A stretch of 64,000 bases of DNA from Aquamicrobium sp. LC103 (GCF_001014615.2 NZ_LBCQ02000003.1:124001-188000), one strand, 5' to 3'; shown: positions 1-10,646, counted from the stretch's first letter. Program-made: numbers and translations. The notes: generated from the letters alone by a model not told the origin.

Positions 1-93
1 TGCGCCTCGCGCTACCGGTCGTACCGGGCCTACGACAACACGTTCCAGCCCTATTACGGCCCGCGCCGCCAGTGCGTCTCGCCCTTCGTCTGA
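1..93 (+). CDS. BA14K-like protein, C-terminal fragment (5' end outside window)
   Basis: The open frame enters at base 1 and stops at TGA 91-93. The 30 visible residues begin [15 protein letters not shown] and end RRQCVSPFV. The CASRYRSY start followed by an aromatic- and Gly-rich tail ending near a Cys matches the C-terminus of BA14K-family proteins, small exported or membrane-anchored proteins common in rhizobia and Brucella. The paired Cys residues at the start and near the end are typical. The start, signal peptide and length cannot be seen. A strong hairpin terminator follows 20 bases downstream. Family assignment rests on this short motif only. Confidence 0.6.
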   Translation, partial: CASRYRSYRAYDNTFQPYYGPRRQCVSPFV

Positions 94-114
94 CGAGGCC
101 GGCGCACCTTACGA

Positions 115-148
115 AAAAACGGCCGGAAGTCCGCTTCCGGCCGTTTTT
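115..148. terminator. bidirectional rho-independent terminator
   Basis: A perfect 15-bp inverted repeat (115-129 with 134-148, loop TCCG) reads aaaaacggccggaag / cttccggccgttttt. Because A and T runs flank the GC stem, it can terminate both the BA14K-like gene on the + strand and the small gene ending at 170 on the - strand. Confidence 0.9.
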
Positions 149-169
149 CATTGGAACTTCCCGCGCCGC

Positions 170-403
170 CTAATAAGCGCGGATCGTGCCGACGATGTCC
201 ACGACGACATCCAGTCCGTTGAAATTCTTTGGCAGGTGCTCGGCCTCGTTCGGCCGCGAAACGCATACATTGATGGCAAGGTCGTCCATCGAGCGGTTGA
301 GGCCGATGCCGACGCTCAACAGCCGGTGCTTGTCGCCGAACCGCTCCTCGAAGGCTTTCTGTATCTCGACGGCTTCTTGCATCGAGTGTTTCGTGGCAGC
401 CAT
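170..403 (-). CDS. small protein resembling a free N-terminal module of the neighbouring S1-type protease
   Basis: This 77-residue protein starts at ATG 403 with GAGGT a few bases upstream, 8 bases after the protease stop, so the two genes are almost certainly cotranscribed. It has no signal peptide or membrane segment. Residues about 27-77 (LLSVGIGLNRS, then DLAINVCVSRP, then GLDVVVDIVGTI) follow the pattern of the beta-strand module that precedes the catalytic domain in NAL1-like S1 peptidases. The upstream protease carries a similar stretch at its residues 60-113. The function is not known to me. It could be a trans-acting chaperone or inhibitor of the protease, a split-off domain, or an effector. 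The resemblance is by eye. Confidence 0.7.
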   Translation of the reverse strand: MAATKHSMQEAVEIQKAFEERFGDKHRLLSVGIGLNRSMDDLAINVCVSRPNEAEHLPKNFNGLDVVVDIVGTIRAY

Positions 404-411
404 CCGATACC

Positions 412-1476
412 TCAGATCAATGTCACTCCCAGTTGACTGGTCACGGATGATATAGGGTTTGCACCGGTAATTCCAACATTGCCTGCGCCGCCGGAAGCCG
501 AGCCGGCGAACAGCAGCGCCACCGGCCTGCCCTCTTCGTCGACGATCAGCGATCCGCTGTCGCCGGGCCTGCCGAAAGGCTGCGGAGGTGCCGCAGTCTC
601 GATGATGATCTGATTGTCGAACCGCGCGACGCCCGTGCCCACGTCGACGAGGAAATTGTTCACGTTGACCGCGCGAACCACGCCGCGCGTGTGGCGCGTG
701 GTCCGACCCGTCTTCAGCACCGCCATGCCGGGTGTGGCGTCCACCGGCGAACCGGGTTGCAGCTCGATCGCGGGCTTCGGCTCGTCCGAACTGTCGTAGA
801 GCGTCGCCCTGTCCTCGGCCCGGCCATGATCGATGAGCGCGGCGAAGGCCGCGTCGACCGGGTTGGGATAGCCGCCGAACTGGATCGGCACGAAACGGAC
901 GAGCTCGGCGATGTCGTCCCGTCCCGGCCGGCCGCCGTCCCGCGCCCCCGGCTGCATGATGGTCGTGGAGACGGGCACGCTGTTGACGTCGGCGAGCACG
1001 TGGTTGTTCGACAGTATTCCGACCCTGCCGCTCTGGTCGTCGCGGCAAAAGCAGCCGAGCGTTCCCGCATATTCGACCGTCGTCGGCGAAATGCTGCAGC
1101 CGAGCCTGACCGGATCGTTGCGGCTCGTGGTCCACAGCGGCTTCTGCCGGCCGATATAGAGTATCTCCACCTCGCCGCGCGCCGCTTCCACGATCCGTTC
1201 GACCACCGCGCCACGCACCTTGTTTCTGTCCTGCACCAAGATCGCGAGCCTGGCGTCCTCATCCGCGCGGTCCGTCGTGACGCCGAGCGCGATGTCCTCG
1301 ACCGCCCGGCGCTTGGGCTTGCGTGGTCGAGCCGCCTTGGTTTCCAAAAGGGCAGGATCCAGGAACAGGCCGGGCGAAGGATGTTCCATGCCGGCGGCCA
1401 CCGGCGCTTCGACGAACTCGAAAATCTGGGAAAAAATGCGTGCCTGGAGCTCAAGCGCGGAATCGACCTTCATCAT
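412..1476 (-). CDS. trypsin-like (S1 family) serine protease, NAL1-like
   Basis: This is a 354-residue protein. The start at ATG 1476 was chosen for the GGAG five bases upstream; the open frame continues 5' but only into the duplicated ilvC tail repeats. The catalytic triad is recognisable as His159 (SNNHVLAD), Asp208 (NPVDAAF) and Ser307 (RPGDSGSL). There is no signal peptide, so the enzyme is probably cytoplasmic. Residues 1-60 are helical and basic; residues 60-113 form a small module resembling the downstream 77-residue protein; the chymotrypsin-fold domain follows. The layout resembles bacterial relatives of plant NAL1 peptidases. The substrate is unknown. It forms a two-gene operon with the gene at 170-403. 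Confidence 0.85.
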   Translation of the reverse strand: MMKVDSALELQARIFSQIFEFVEAPVAAGMEHPSPGLFLDPALLETKAARPRKPKRRAVEDIALGVTTDRADEDARLAILVQDRNKVRGAVVERIVEAARGEVEILYIGRQKPLWTTSRNDPVRLGCSISPTTVEYAGTLGCFCRDDQSGRVGILSNNHVLADVNSVPVSTTIMQPGARDGGRPGRDDIAELVRFVPIQFGGYPNPVDAAFAALIDHGRAEDRATLYDSSDEPKPAIELQPGSPVDATPGMAVLKTGRTTRHTRGVVRAVNVNNFLVDVGTGVARFDNQIIIETAAPPQPFGRPGDSGSLIVDEEGRPVALLFAGSASGGAGNVGITGANPISSVTSQLGVTLI

Positions 1477-1513
1477 GTCCTCCAACGCGCCCCGCCCGAG
1501 CGATTCGCAACTT

Positions 1514-1550
1514 AGCAAAAAATTGGGGCCGCGGTCTGCACCGCGGCCCC
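1514..1550 (-). terminator. rho-independent terminator downstream of ilvC
   Basis: An 11-bp perfect stem (1525-1535 with 1540-1550, ggggccgcggt / accgcggcccc, loop CTGC) is followed on the - strand by a T run (complement of 1517-1524). It lies beyond the duplicated ilvC tails, so an ilvC transcript would read through those repeats before ending here. Confidence 0.85.
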
Positions 1551-1573
1551 ATGAGATTTTCAGCCTGCTGACA

Positions 1574-3604
<2,031 letters not shown>

Positions 3605-3624
3605 CGCCGCTGAACCTCTCCAAG

Positions 3625-3646
3625 AACCGTACCGTACGTTACGGTT
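3625..3646. promoter_or_regulatory. candidate TetR operator
   Basis: A 22-bp near-palindrome, AACCGTA at the left and TACGGTT at the right around CCGTACGT, lies 21 bases before the TetR start codon. Size and position fit the operator of the regulator at 2861-3604. Function is inferred from symmetry and location. Confidence 0.5.
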
Positions 3647-3665
3647 CGGCTTCTATGCCGGAGTG

Positions 3666-3679
3666 TGCAATTAATTGCA
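3666..3679. promoter_or_regulatory. 14-bp perfect palindrome, possible second operator
   Basis: TGCAATTAATTGCA is a perfect palindrome between the monooxygenase stop and the TetR start. It is AT-rich against the GC-rich background and may be a second operator or part of the TetR promoter. No partner is known. Confidence 0.3.
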
Positions 3680-3708
3680 ATACCGATTTGGCGTGAAAAG
3701 CGGGATTG

Positions 3709-4974
3709 TTACGTCAGCTCGATCTCGTCGGCAGCCTCGGCCTTGTGCCGGGTCAGGCTCCAATCGTGCTCCCGGAGACCGACGGTTGCGAACGGGTCGA
3801 CGATCGTGCCCGCCACCATCGCCGCGAGGATTTGCGGAGCAGGCGGAATTTTCGCGAATGTCGCCACGATCCTGTCGCGGATGAACGGAAGAATGGTCGA
3901 ATCCGATTGATAGAAAGGCGTAAAGGCCCACGACATCGCCTGAAAGGCCCGCACATGCCAGCGCCGCGCACGCGCATAGGCATCGAGCGTGTCCGGTATG
4001 GCGCCCGAACGATCGATCGCGTGGGAGAGAGCCATGGCATCCAGCAGCGCCATGTTGGCCCCCTGCCCCAGTTGCGGGCTGGTGGAGTGAGCGGCATCCC
4101 CTATCACGGCTAGGCGGCGGCCGGCGGGAACGCGCAGCGTGTGATGGCCATAGTGCGCCAGGGTGAGGTCCTCGAACGAGCGGATCTGGTCGAGATACCC
4201 TTCGGTCTCGGGCCAGAGCGCCGCGACGCGGCCTTTCCACGCATCCAGGCCTCCCGCGACGACACGGTCCGCATCGTCGGGCTTGAGGCTCCAGAAAAAG
4301 GCGGCCTGCTCCCGTTCTCCGGGCGAAACCCGGCCTATCGGCAGGACGCCGATCATCACGCTCGCGCGCCGGTAGCGCTGGGTCAGCGCATTTGGATCGA
4401 AGCCCGCGCGCCAGTCGAGCGAGGCCCAAAATGCCCCGTAGGCGAGCGGCGTCGGTTCGGCGGGATGCGCCGCGAAGGATTTGAGACACGAGCGGGCGCC
4501 GCTCGCATCGACGACGAGGTCGAACGCGCCCACGGAGCGGCCCGCCTGGTCGAGGAGCCGGGCGGAGCTTTCGCCGACATCGAGAGCAGCCACGTCCACT
4601 CCGGTGACGACGGGGATCCCCGCCGCGATCGCCGCATCGTGCAGCACCCCGAACAGCGCGGCACGATGAATCCCGATGCCGAAACGCCCCTTTCCCTGCG
4701 TTCGGTAGCGCACGTCCAGAACGGCTCGTCCGCTCCGGGCATCGGTGCCGAAGAGGCGGTCGATGCGGCTTCCCCGCGCAAGGATCCGCTCGTACAGCCC
4801 CAGATGGTGCAGCACCGTCAGCCCGGTCGGCTGGAGGATCAGTCCCGACCCCAGCGGCTTCGGCGTCTCGAAACGCTCGATGACGGTCACGCGATGGCCG
4901 CTTGCGTGCAACATCAGAGCGGCGGCAAGCCCCGCCGGTCCCGCCCCGACGACGGCAATGTCGATGCTATGCAT
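3709..4974 (-). CDS. FAD-dependent aromatic-ring monooxygenase-type oxidoreductase
   Basis: This is a 421-residue flavoprotein of the p-hydroxybenzoate hydroxylase fold. It has the ADP-binding GxGxxG at residues 10-15 (GAGPAG), an acidic ribose-binding residue in VIERF (31-35), and the second FAD motif GDAAHSTSPQLGQGANMALLDA from residue 292. Such enzymes use NAD(P)H and O2 to hydroxylate aromatic or related substrates; the substrate cannot be told. The gene begins 6 bases after the stop of the HxlR regulator, with no clear ribosome-binding site, suggesting translational coupling and joint control. Confidence 0.88.
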   Translation of the reverse strand: MHSIDIAVVGAGPAGLAAALMLHASGHRVTVIERFETPKPLGSGLILQPTGLTVLHHLGLYERILARGSRIDRLFGTDARSGRAVLDVRYRTQGKGRFGIGIHRAALFGVLHDAAIAAGIPVVTGVDVAALDVGESSARLLDQAGRSVGAFDLVVDASGARSCLKSFAAHPAEPTPLAYGAFWASLDWRAGFDPNALTQRYRRASVMIGVLPIGRVSPGEREQAAFFWSLKPDDADRVVAGGLDAWKGRVAALWPETEGYLDQIRSFEDLTLAHYGHHTLRVPAGRRLAVIGDAAHSTSPQLGQGANMALLDAMALSHAIDRSGAIPDTLDAYARARRWHVRAFQAMSWAFTPFYQSDSTILPFIRDRIVATFAKIPPAPQILAAMVAGTIVDPFATVGLREHDWSLTRHKAEAADEIELT

Positions 4975-4980
4975 GTGGCG

Positions 4981-5394
4981 TCACGCCTGATCGGTGTCGA
5001 AGCGCGCGCGGGCCTCGCGCACGGCGGCCGCATTGTGGTCCGCCCAGCGCATCAGCTCGTTCAGCGGGCCGAACATCGACCGGCCGAGATCGGTCAGACT
5101 GTATTCGACGCTCGGTGGCTTGGTCGGGAAAACCTCGCGATGGACATAGCCGTCGCGCTGCAATTCGCGCAGCGTCTGGGTCAGCATGCGCTGGGAAATG
5201 TCGGGCACCAGCCGGCGCAATTCGCCGAAGCGATAGGGCCGCTCCGCAAGCAAGGCCACCAGCAGCGAGTTCCACTTGCCGCCGATATTGTTGAAGACAT
5301 CGCGGATCGGGCAATTGCCGAGGCGGCCATTGGCCTCCGGGCTTGCCCGATAGATTTCGAGCCTCGTCTTCATGTCGGTGATCTTCGCATCCAT
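4981..5394 (-). CDS. HxlR family transcriptional regulator
   Basis: The winged-helix core is clear: NCPIRDVFNNIGGKWNSLLV near the start, then the recognition segment (FGELRRLVPDISQRMLTQTLRELQRDG) and the wing (VHREVF, then VEYSLTDLG). The Cys in NCPI is the conserved redox-sensitive Cys of QorR/HypR-type HxlR proteins. ATG 5394 gives 137 residues; ATG 5373 (130 residues) is equally possible. It is divergent from qorB, the arrangement known for qorR-qorB, so it probably represses qorB under non-oxidising conditions. It is also first gene of an operon with the flavin monooxygenase. Confidence 0.85.
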   Translation of the reverse strand: MDAKITDMKTRLEIYRASPEANGRLGNCPIRDVFNNIGGKWNSLLVALLAERPYRFGELRRLVPDISQRMLTQTLRELQRDGYVHREVFPTKPPSVEYSLTDLGRSMFGPLNELMRWADHNAAAVREARARFDTDQA

Positions 5395-5474
5395 CGGGTC
5401 GGTTCCCGGCAAGTAACCATCGGCCCGGAAACTGCCTTCTTTACGCCTCCCGGTCAATTCCTATTTTAGCGCTG

Positions 5475-5489
5475 GTCTCTTTTCGAGAC
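5475..5489. promoter_or_regulatory. candidate HxlR/QorR operator
   Basis: GTCTC-TTTTC-GAGAC is an inverted repeat in the 137-base divergent region between the HxlR gene and qorB. Its placement about 45 bases upstream of the qorB start fits an operator serving both genes. Confidence 0.4.
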
Positions 5490-5531
5490 TATCACTCATT
5501 CCGCCACATCAAGGCGCAAGGAAAACCGAAC

Positions 5532-6425
5532 ATGAGCGACAAACTTCTCGTCACCGGCGCGTCCGGCCAGCTTGGCCGCCTCGTCCTCCACCATCTCCTT
5601 GAAACGCAAAAGGTCCGGCCGCAGCGCATCGTCGCCGCCTCGCGCGACACGTCGAAGCTCGCCGAATTCACCGCGAAGGGCGTCGAGGTCCGCAAGGCCG
5701 ATTTCGACGACGAAACTTCCCTGCCCGCCGCTTTCGAGGGCATCGACCGGGTGCTCATCATCTCCACGGATGCCGTGGGCGAACCGGGCAAGCGCCTGCG
5801 CCAGCACCTCGCGGCCGTCGAGGCGGCGAAGAAGGCGGGCGTGGCCCACATTCTCTACACCTCCATGCCGAAGCCCGACGCGGGTTCTCCCGTCACCTTC
5901 GCCGGCGACCACCGCGAGACCGAGGAATCCGTCAAGGCGACCGGCATTCCCTACACGATCATCCGCAATTCCTGGTATCAGGAGAACCTGCTCGGCTCGC
6001 TGCCGCAGGTCGTCTCGTCCGGCAAATGGTATAGCTCGGCCGGCGACGGACGCGTCTCGCACGTCGCGCGCGACGACACGGCGGCCGCGATCGCCGCCGC
6101 CCTTGCCTCCTCGACGAACGAAAGCGCCATCTACACGCTGACCGGCCCGACTTCCTTTACGACCGCCGAAATCGCGGCGCAGGTGAGCGAGGCCACCGGC
6201 AAGCCGATAGAGGTGGTCAAGGTCTCCGACGAGGCGCTCGCCGAAGGCATCAAGGCGGCCACCGGACTTCCGGCACCGGTGGTGAATCTCATCGTCTCCT
6301 TCGACACCAACACCCGGCTCGGACGCGTCGATTTCGTCACAGACGACGTGAGGAAGCTCACGGGCCGCGAGCCGGCGTCGCTTCGCGCCTTCCTCAATGC
6401 CAACAAGGCGAGCCTCGGCGCATAA
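5532..6425 (+). CDS. qorB: NAD(P)H:quinone oxidoreductase / NmrA-like atypical SDR
   Basis: The 297-residue protein begins MSDKLLVTGASGQLGRLV, the atypical short-chain dehydrogenase nucleotide motif GASGQLG at residues 8-14. The overall sequence (IPYTIIRNSWYQENLL, then DVRKLTGREP near the C-terminus) matches the QorB/YtfG family, which reduces quinones using NADPH and protects against quinone and electrophile stress. ATG 5532 follows AAGGAAA. The divergent HxlR regulator supports the assignment, because QorR-type regulators control qorB in response to oxidants. A GC-rich hairpin follows the stop. The exact substrate is unverified. Confidence 0.88.
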   Translation: MSDKLLVTGASGQLGRLVLHHLLETQKVRPQRIVAASRDTSKLAEFTAKGVEVRKADFDDETSLPAAFEGIDRVLIISTDAVGEPGKRLRQHLAAVEAAKKAGVAHILYTSMPKPDAGSPVTFAGDHRETEESVKATGIPYTIIRNSWYQENLLGSLPQVVSSGKWYSSAGDGRVSHVARDDTAAAIAAALASSTNESAIYTLTGPTSFTTAEIAAQVSEATGKPIEVVKVSDEALAEGIKAATGLPAPVVNLIVSFDTNTRLGRVDFVTDDVRKLTGREPASLRAFLNANKASLGA

Positions 6426-6441
6426 CTCCCGCAACGACGGG

Positions 6442-6462
6442 CCGGCCGCGACGGGCGGCCGG
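6442..6462. terminator. hairpin between convergent qorB and kup
   Basis: An 8-bp GC stem, ccggccgc (6442-6449) with gcggccgg (6455-6462), loop GACGG, sits exactly between the two stops. There is no T run, so termination strength is uncertain. Confidence 0.55.
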
Positions 6463-6463
6463 T

Positions 6464-8389
6464 TCAGACGGTGACCTGGGTGCCGATCTCCACCACCCGC
6501 CCCGTCGGCAGGCGGAAATACACGCTGGCGTCGGAAGCGTTGCGCGCCAGCGCGATGAAGAGCTTGTCCTGCCAGACCGGCATGCCCGACTGCTCGGACG
6601 CCTTCAGCGAGCGGCGCGACAGGAAGAAGGACGTCGTCATGATGTCGAACTTCCATCCGAGCTTGCGGCAGATCGCCAGAGCCTTCGGAACGTTGGGCTG
6701 CTCCATATAGCCGAAATTGAGCCTGACCCGCATGAAGAGCGGGTTGAGCATCTCCATTTCGACCCGCTCGTCCTCGGGAATGCGCGGCTGCTCGGTCGTC
6801 ACCACCGACAGGATCACGTTGTTCTTGTGCAGCACGTGGTAATGCTTGAGGCTGTGCATCAGCGCCGTCGGCGCGCTTTCCGGATCGCTGGTGAGGAAGA
6901 CGGCCGTCCCTTCCACGAGTGTCGGCACCTTCCTGGCGAGATTGTCGGTCAGCACCGTGAGCGGCACCTCGGTCTTGCGTGTCTTGTCGAAGAGCAGCCG
7001 CGAGCCTCGCCTCCAGGTCAGCATGACGAGGACCAGCAAGGCGGCCACCGCGACGGAAATCCAGCCGCCATCGAGGATCTTCAGCGCGTTCGCCCACAGG
7101 AAGGTGACGTCGAGCACGAGGAAGGGCAGCACCACGACCGCCGCCAGAAGCGCCGACCGCTTCCATATCTTCCAGATCACGAAGAACAGAAGCAGCGCCG
7201 TGACGATCATCTCGCCCGTCACCGAGATGCCGTAGGCCGACGCGAGCGCGCTGGAGGAGCCGAATTCCAGCACCAGTATCACGACGCCGATCAGCAGCAG
7301 CAGGTTCACCTGCGGCATGTAGATCTGGCCGGACAGGGTTTCCGACGTGTGCAGCACGTCGAGCCGCGGCAGGAACTGCATCTGGATCGCCTGCCGGGTC
7401 AGCGAATAGGCGCCGCTGATCACCGCCTGGCTCGCGATCACCGTCGCGATCGTCGCCAGCACCACCAGCGGCAGCGTCATCCAGGCCGGCACCATCTGGA
7501 AGAGCGGCTGCCCCACGGGACCGGCATGCGAAAGCACGTAGGCGCCCTGGCCGAAATAGTTGAGCAGGAGCGACGGGAAGACCAGGCTGAACCAGGCGAG
7601 CACGATCGGCCGGCGCCCGAAATGGCCGAGATCGGCATAGAGCGCCTCCGCGCCCGTCACCGCCAGGAAGGCCGCGCCCATGACGACGAGCGCCACGCCG
7701 CCGTTGTTGACCAGGAAGCCGACCGCCACGGCCGGGTTGAGTGCCCACAGCACCGCGGGGTTAGCCGCAACATGGTAGAGGCCGATGCCGGCGAGCACCA
7801 GGAACCACAGTGCCGTTATCGGCCCGAAGACGCTCGCCACCCTCGCCGTGCCTAAGCGCTGCACCGAGAAGAGGCTCACCAGGATCACCAGCGTGATCGG
7901 GATGACGTAGTCCGACAGTCCCGGCGCCACGACCTCCAGCCCCTCCACCGCGGAAAGCACCGAGATCGCCGGCGTGATGATCGCGTCGCCGTAGAACAGC
8001 GCCGCGCCGAAAAGGCCGAGCAGGATGATCGCCGGCGTGTAGCTGCTGCCGGCATTTCGCCGGGCGAGCGCCATCAGCGAAAGCGTGCCGCCCTCGCCGC
8101 GATTGTCGGCGCGCAGCACGAACAATGCATATTTTATCGAAACGATGAGCGTCAGCGACCAGACGATGATCGAAAGGACGCCGAGCACCTCGTCCTCGGC
8201 CGGCGACCGGTCGCCGGCGACGGCCCGGATCGCCTCGCGCAGCGCATAGATCGGGCTGGTTCCGATGTCGCCATAGACGACGCCGACCGCACCGAGCGCC
8301 AGCGCCGCGGTACCGTGTCTGGTTTCCGAAGCGCCCGCAGCGCCATCTGACGGCGGTGATCTGCCGTCGGAACCTGTGCGGCTATCCAT
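6464..8389 (-). CDS. kup: Kup system potassium uptake protein
   Basis: The 641-residue membrane protein matches the KUP/HAK/KT family of H+-coupled K+ importers. After a variable cytoplasmic N-terminus the family signature [18 protein letters not shown] occurs at about residues 36-53. About 12 membrane helices follow up to residue 440, then a soluble C-terminal domain of some 190 residues. Conserved ADNRGEGG (about 95-102) and [16 protein letters not shown] (about 131-146) are present. Start is ATG 8389 with GGAGG upstream. It is convergent with qorB and stands as a single gene. It imports K+ at the inner membrane, usually constitutively. Confidence 0.96.
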   Translation of the reverse strand: MDSRTGSDGRSPPSDGAAGASETRHGTAALALGAVGVVYGDIGTSPIYALREAIRAVAGDRSPAEDEVLGVLSIIVWSLTLIVSIKYALFVLRADNRGEGGTLSLMALARRNAGSSYTPAIILLGLFGAALFYGDAIITPAISVLSAVEGLEVVAPGLSDYVIPITLVILVSLFSVQRLGTARVASVFGPITALWFLVLAGIGLYHVAANPAVLWALNPAVAVGFLVNNGGVALVVMGAAFLAVTGAEALYADLGHFGRRPIVLAWFSLVFPSLLLNYFGQGAYVLSHAGPVGQPLFQMVPAWMTLPLVVLATIATVIASQAVISGAYSLTRQAIQMQFLPRLDVLHTSETLSGQIYMPQVNLLLLIGVVILVLEFGSSSALASAYGISVTGEMIVTALLLFFVIWKIWKRSALLAAVVVLPFLVLDVTFLWANALKILDGGWISVAVAALLVLVMLTWRRGSRLLFDKTRKTEVPLTVLTDNLARKVPTLVEGTAVFLTSDPESAPTALMHSLKHYHVLHKNNVILSVVTTEQPRIPEDERVEMEMLNPLFMRVRLNFGYMEQPNVPKALAICRKLGWKFDIMTTSFFLSRRSLKASEQSGMPVWQDKLFIALARNASDASVYFRLPTGRVVEIGTQVTV

Positions 8390-8597
8390 AGCCTCCTGCC
8401 CTCCTTTGAAGGACGGGCGGGGCTTCTACGCCTGCCGGACACCAAAAGCAATGGTGCGTTGCGAAAAACCACGCCGGCCTTGCCGGTTGCCGCGAAAGCC
8501 TGCGTCTGCGTCCAGCATGCAGACCGGAACGCGGGCAAGAGTCAAGCGTCCGGAAAATCGAGCCGTTGTGGGAGGTGGGCTCCCACTGTAGTTTGCG

Positions 8598-9134
8598 ATG
8601 CCCGCAACAGTGATCGAACCCATGCCTCGCATAGTGATCCTTGGAAACACGTCAGGAGGGAAATCGACCCTGGCTCGCCATCTCTCGAAGAAGCGGAACC
8701 TGCCGCATATCGAGATCGACCGTCTTTATTGGCAGCCCGATTGGTCGACCACGCCCACGGACCTCTATGAGCGCCGGCACGCAGAGATAGTCGATCGGGA
8801 CGACTGGATCATCGACGGCGGCGGCAATCTCGCGACGGTTCGCGCACGCGCGGACAGGGCGACGGAAATAATCCTCATAGATATGCCGCTCTGGGTTCAT
8901 TTCTGGCTGGCGGCGGAACGACAGATCTTGTGGGCAAACGGAACACTCGAGCACCCGCCTGCCGGCGTCGTCGATGTACCGCCCACGCGCAGGCTCTTCG
9001 AGATCATGTGGGAAGTGGATCGTGATTGGATGCCCGCCCTGCGATCGCTGTGCGATGAACATGAAGCACATGGCAAAACTGTCGTCCGATTGGGTTCGCT
9101 CGAGGCGATCGACGTGTTTGCCGGCTCGAATTGA
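8598..9134 (+). CDS. P-loop nucleotide/adenylate kinase-like protein
   Basis: A 178-residue protein with the Walker A motif GNTSGGKST at residues 16-24 and the following IEIDRLYWQPDW, typical of the adenylate kinase-like proteins sometimes named DNA topology modulation protein FlaR. The segment DDWIIDGGGN and later VVRLGSL fit this family. The phosphate acceptor is unknown. ATG 8598 is the longest start; ATG 8622 (MPRIVILGN) matches the usual family length better, but neither has a good ribosome-binding site. A short hairpin (8568-8574 with 8580-8586) precedes the gene. It stands alone, divergent from kup. Confidence 0.8.
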   Translation: MPATVIEPMPRIVILGNTSGGKSTLARHLSKKRNLPHIEIDRLYWQPDWSTTPTDLYERRHAEIVDRDDWIIDGGGNLATVRARADRATEIILIDMPLWVHFWLAAERQILWANGTLEHPPAGVVDVPPTRRLFEIMWEVDRDWMPALRSLCDEHEAHGKTVVRLGSLEAIDVFAGSN

Positions 9135-9185
9135 GGGGCCGATCGTCATCCGGTTCGGCCCCTTCATTTCTTCGAAGCAGACGTT

Positions 9186-9258
9186 CGCCAAAGGACCGAG
9201 ACGATCCTTTGGCGACGAGGCCGCCTCCGGAGCCAAGCGCGACAGGCCTTGGCTCCGG
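9186..9258. repeat. two tandem strong hairpins between convergent genes
   Basis: The first has a 10-bp stem (cgccaaagga 9186-9195 with tcctttggcg 9205-9214). The second has an 11-bp stem (ccggagccaag 9227-9237 with cttggctccgg 9248-9258). Both are perfect and lack T runs. They may act as a weak two-way terminator or be REP-type palindromic repeats. Confidence 0.6.
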
Positions 9259-9274
9259 CATGCGGGCTCATGCC

Positions 9275-9718
9275 TTATTGATTGATCTCCGGCTCCACGA
9301 GCCTAGCCAGGTTCCGCAGGGATTCCTGCCAACCGAGATAGCAAGCCTCGGCCGGAATGAGGTCGGGAATGCCTTCCTGCGTGATATCCAGCTCGGTGCC
9401 AACTGAGACCTTCTTCAGAATCACGGTCACCTGTATCTCGCCGGGCAGGTTGGGATCGTCGAATTTGTCCGTATAACGCAGGCGTTCGCCCGGAACGAGT
9501 TCGACATATTCACCGCCGAACGAGTGGCTGGCGGTCGTCGTGAAGTTGCGGAAGGACATTCTGAAGGTACCGCCGACTTCGGGTTCCAGATGATGAACCG
9601 TGCAGGTAAAGCCGTTTGGCGGCAGCCATTTCGCGAGCGCATCCGCTTCGAGGAATGCGCGATAGACTTTCTCCGGGCTGGTTGCCAGAACGCGGTGCAG
9701 GCGTACGGTGCTGGGCAT
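9275..9718 (-). CDS. SRPBCC / AHSA1-like ligand-binding protein
   Basis: The 147-residue protein is of the START/Bet v1 superfamily, Aha1-C-terminal-domain type. It opens with the usual strand-helix (VRLHRVLATSPEKVYRAFLE), followed by KWLPPNGF, then EVGGTFRMSF and the GEYVELVPGERLRYTDKFDD block, and ends with the long C-terminal helix (GWQESLRNLARLVEP). Such proteins bind hydrophobic ligands in a cavity or act as small co-regulators; no specific role can be assigned. ATG 9718 has AGGAG six bases upstream. It is monocistronic. Confidence 0.88.
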   Translation of the reverse strand: MPSTVRLHRVLATSPEKVYRAFLEADALAKWLPPNGFTCTVHHLEPEVGGTFRMSFRNFTTTASHSFGGEYVELVPGERLRYTDKFDDPNLPGEIQVTVILKKVSVGTELDITQEGIPDLIPAEACYLGWQESLRNLARLVEPEINQ

Positions 9719-9856
9719 ATCGTTTCTCCTTGTGATTGCCGATCAATGCTCCAACGACGAACGCGGCCTGGCCAATTCGACACGAGTAATCAGATTTTTT
9801 TGGAACCGCCGTCGCAACCCTTCCTCGACAGCCCAACCGGCTCGGCGAACTCGTCG

Positions 9857-10597
9857 TCACCAACCAGACGCGGCCAGGAACCGGCGCACCGTCTCGGCCA
9901 TGCCGTGCTCCAGCGCGTCGGCCGTCAGCGCGTGGCCGATCGAGACTTCCGCGAGATCGGGAATGCGCGCCGCGAGCGCCGGCAGATTGGCAACCGTCAA
10001 ATCGTGCCCGGCATTGACCGCAAGCCCCTTGGCTCGCGCAGCCTCGGCCGTTTTACCGAGCAATTCCAGCTCCTTAACCGCTTTTGCCGAATCACCGTAT
10101 GAGCCGCCATAAGGCCCGGTATAGAGCTCGACCCGGTCGGCGCCGATCGCCTGTGCCGCGGCCATCGCCGAAGCGTCGGCATCGACGAACAGCGACACCC
10201 TGAAACCACCCTTCTTCAACCTCGCCACGATCGGGCGCAGGAAATCGGCCTCGTGCTCGAAGTCCCAGCCATGGTCCGACGTCGCCTGCGTGGGATCGTC
10301 CGGCACCAGCGTCACCTGCTCCGGCTGGTGCTCCTCCACAAGGCGCAGGAAATCCTCGCTCGGAAACCCCTCGATGTTGAACTCGGCCCGCGGAAACTCG
10401 TCGTCGATGAGCGCACGGATCCCCGGCAGGTCGGTGAAGCGTATGTGTCGCTGGTCGGGCCGTGGATGGACGGTGAGCCCCTGCGCGCCCGCCTGCAACG
10501 CGACGCGGCCGAGCCCGATGACGCTCGGCCACGGCAGGTCGCGGCGGTTGCGCAGCATGGCGATCGCATTGAGGTTCACGGAGAGCTTGGCGGGCAT
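9857..10597 (-). CDS. pdxJ: pyridoxine 5'-phosphate synthase
   Basis: The 246-residue TIM-barrel enzyme condenses 1-deoxy-xylulose 5-phosphate with 3-amino-2-oxopropyl phosphate, the last ring-forming step of the DXP-dependent vitamin B6 pathway. Diagnostic segments are [15 protein letters not shown] at the start, [12 protein letters not shown] (about 40-51), [14 protein letters not shown] (about 95-99), [25 protein letters not shown] and [11 protein letters not shown]. The frame is open upstream, but ATG 10597 is the conserved family start. Only a weak GAAAGA precedes it. Monocistronic, divergent from the SpoIIAA-like gene. Confidence 0.96.
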   Translation of the reverse strand: MPAKLSVNLNAIAMLRNRRDLPWPSVIGLGRVALQAGAQGLTVHPRPDQRHIRFTDLPGIRALIDDEFPRAEFNIEGFPSEDFLRLVEEHQPEQVTLVPDDPTQATSDHGWDFEHEADFLRPIVARLKKGGFRVSLFVDADASAMAAAQAIGADRVELYTGPYGGSYGDSAKAVKELELLGKTAEAARAKGLAVNAGHDLTVANLPALAARIPDLAEVSIGHALTADALEHGMAETVRRFLAASGW

Positions 10598-10646
10598 GAC
10601 GGTCTTTCGGGCGCTTCGTTTCACGTCTGCTATAGCGTCTTTGCAT

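Noticed and set aside
5496-7748. A 750-codon open frame on the - strand opposite qorB and out of frame with kup
   Set aside because: It is an artefact of GC-rich codon use. qorB and kup are clear family members on the same bases, and the long frame has no domain and an Arg/Gly-rich composition.
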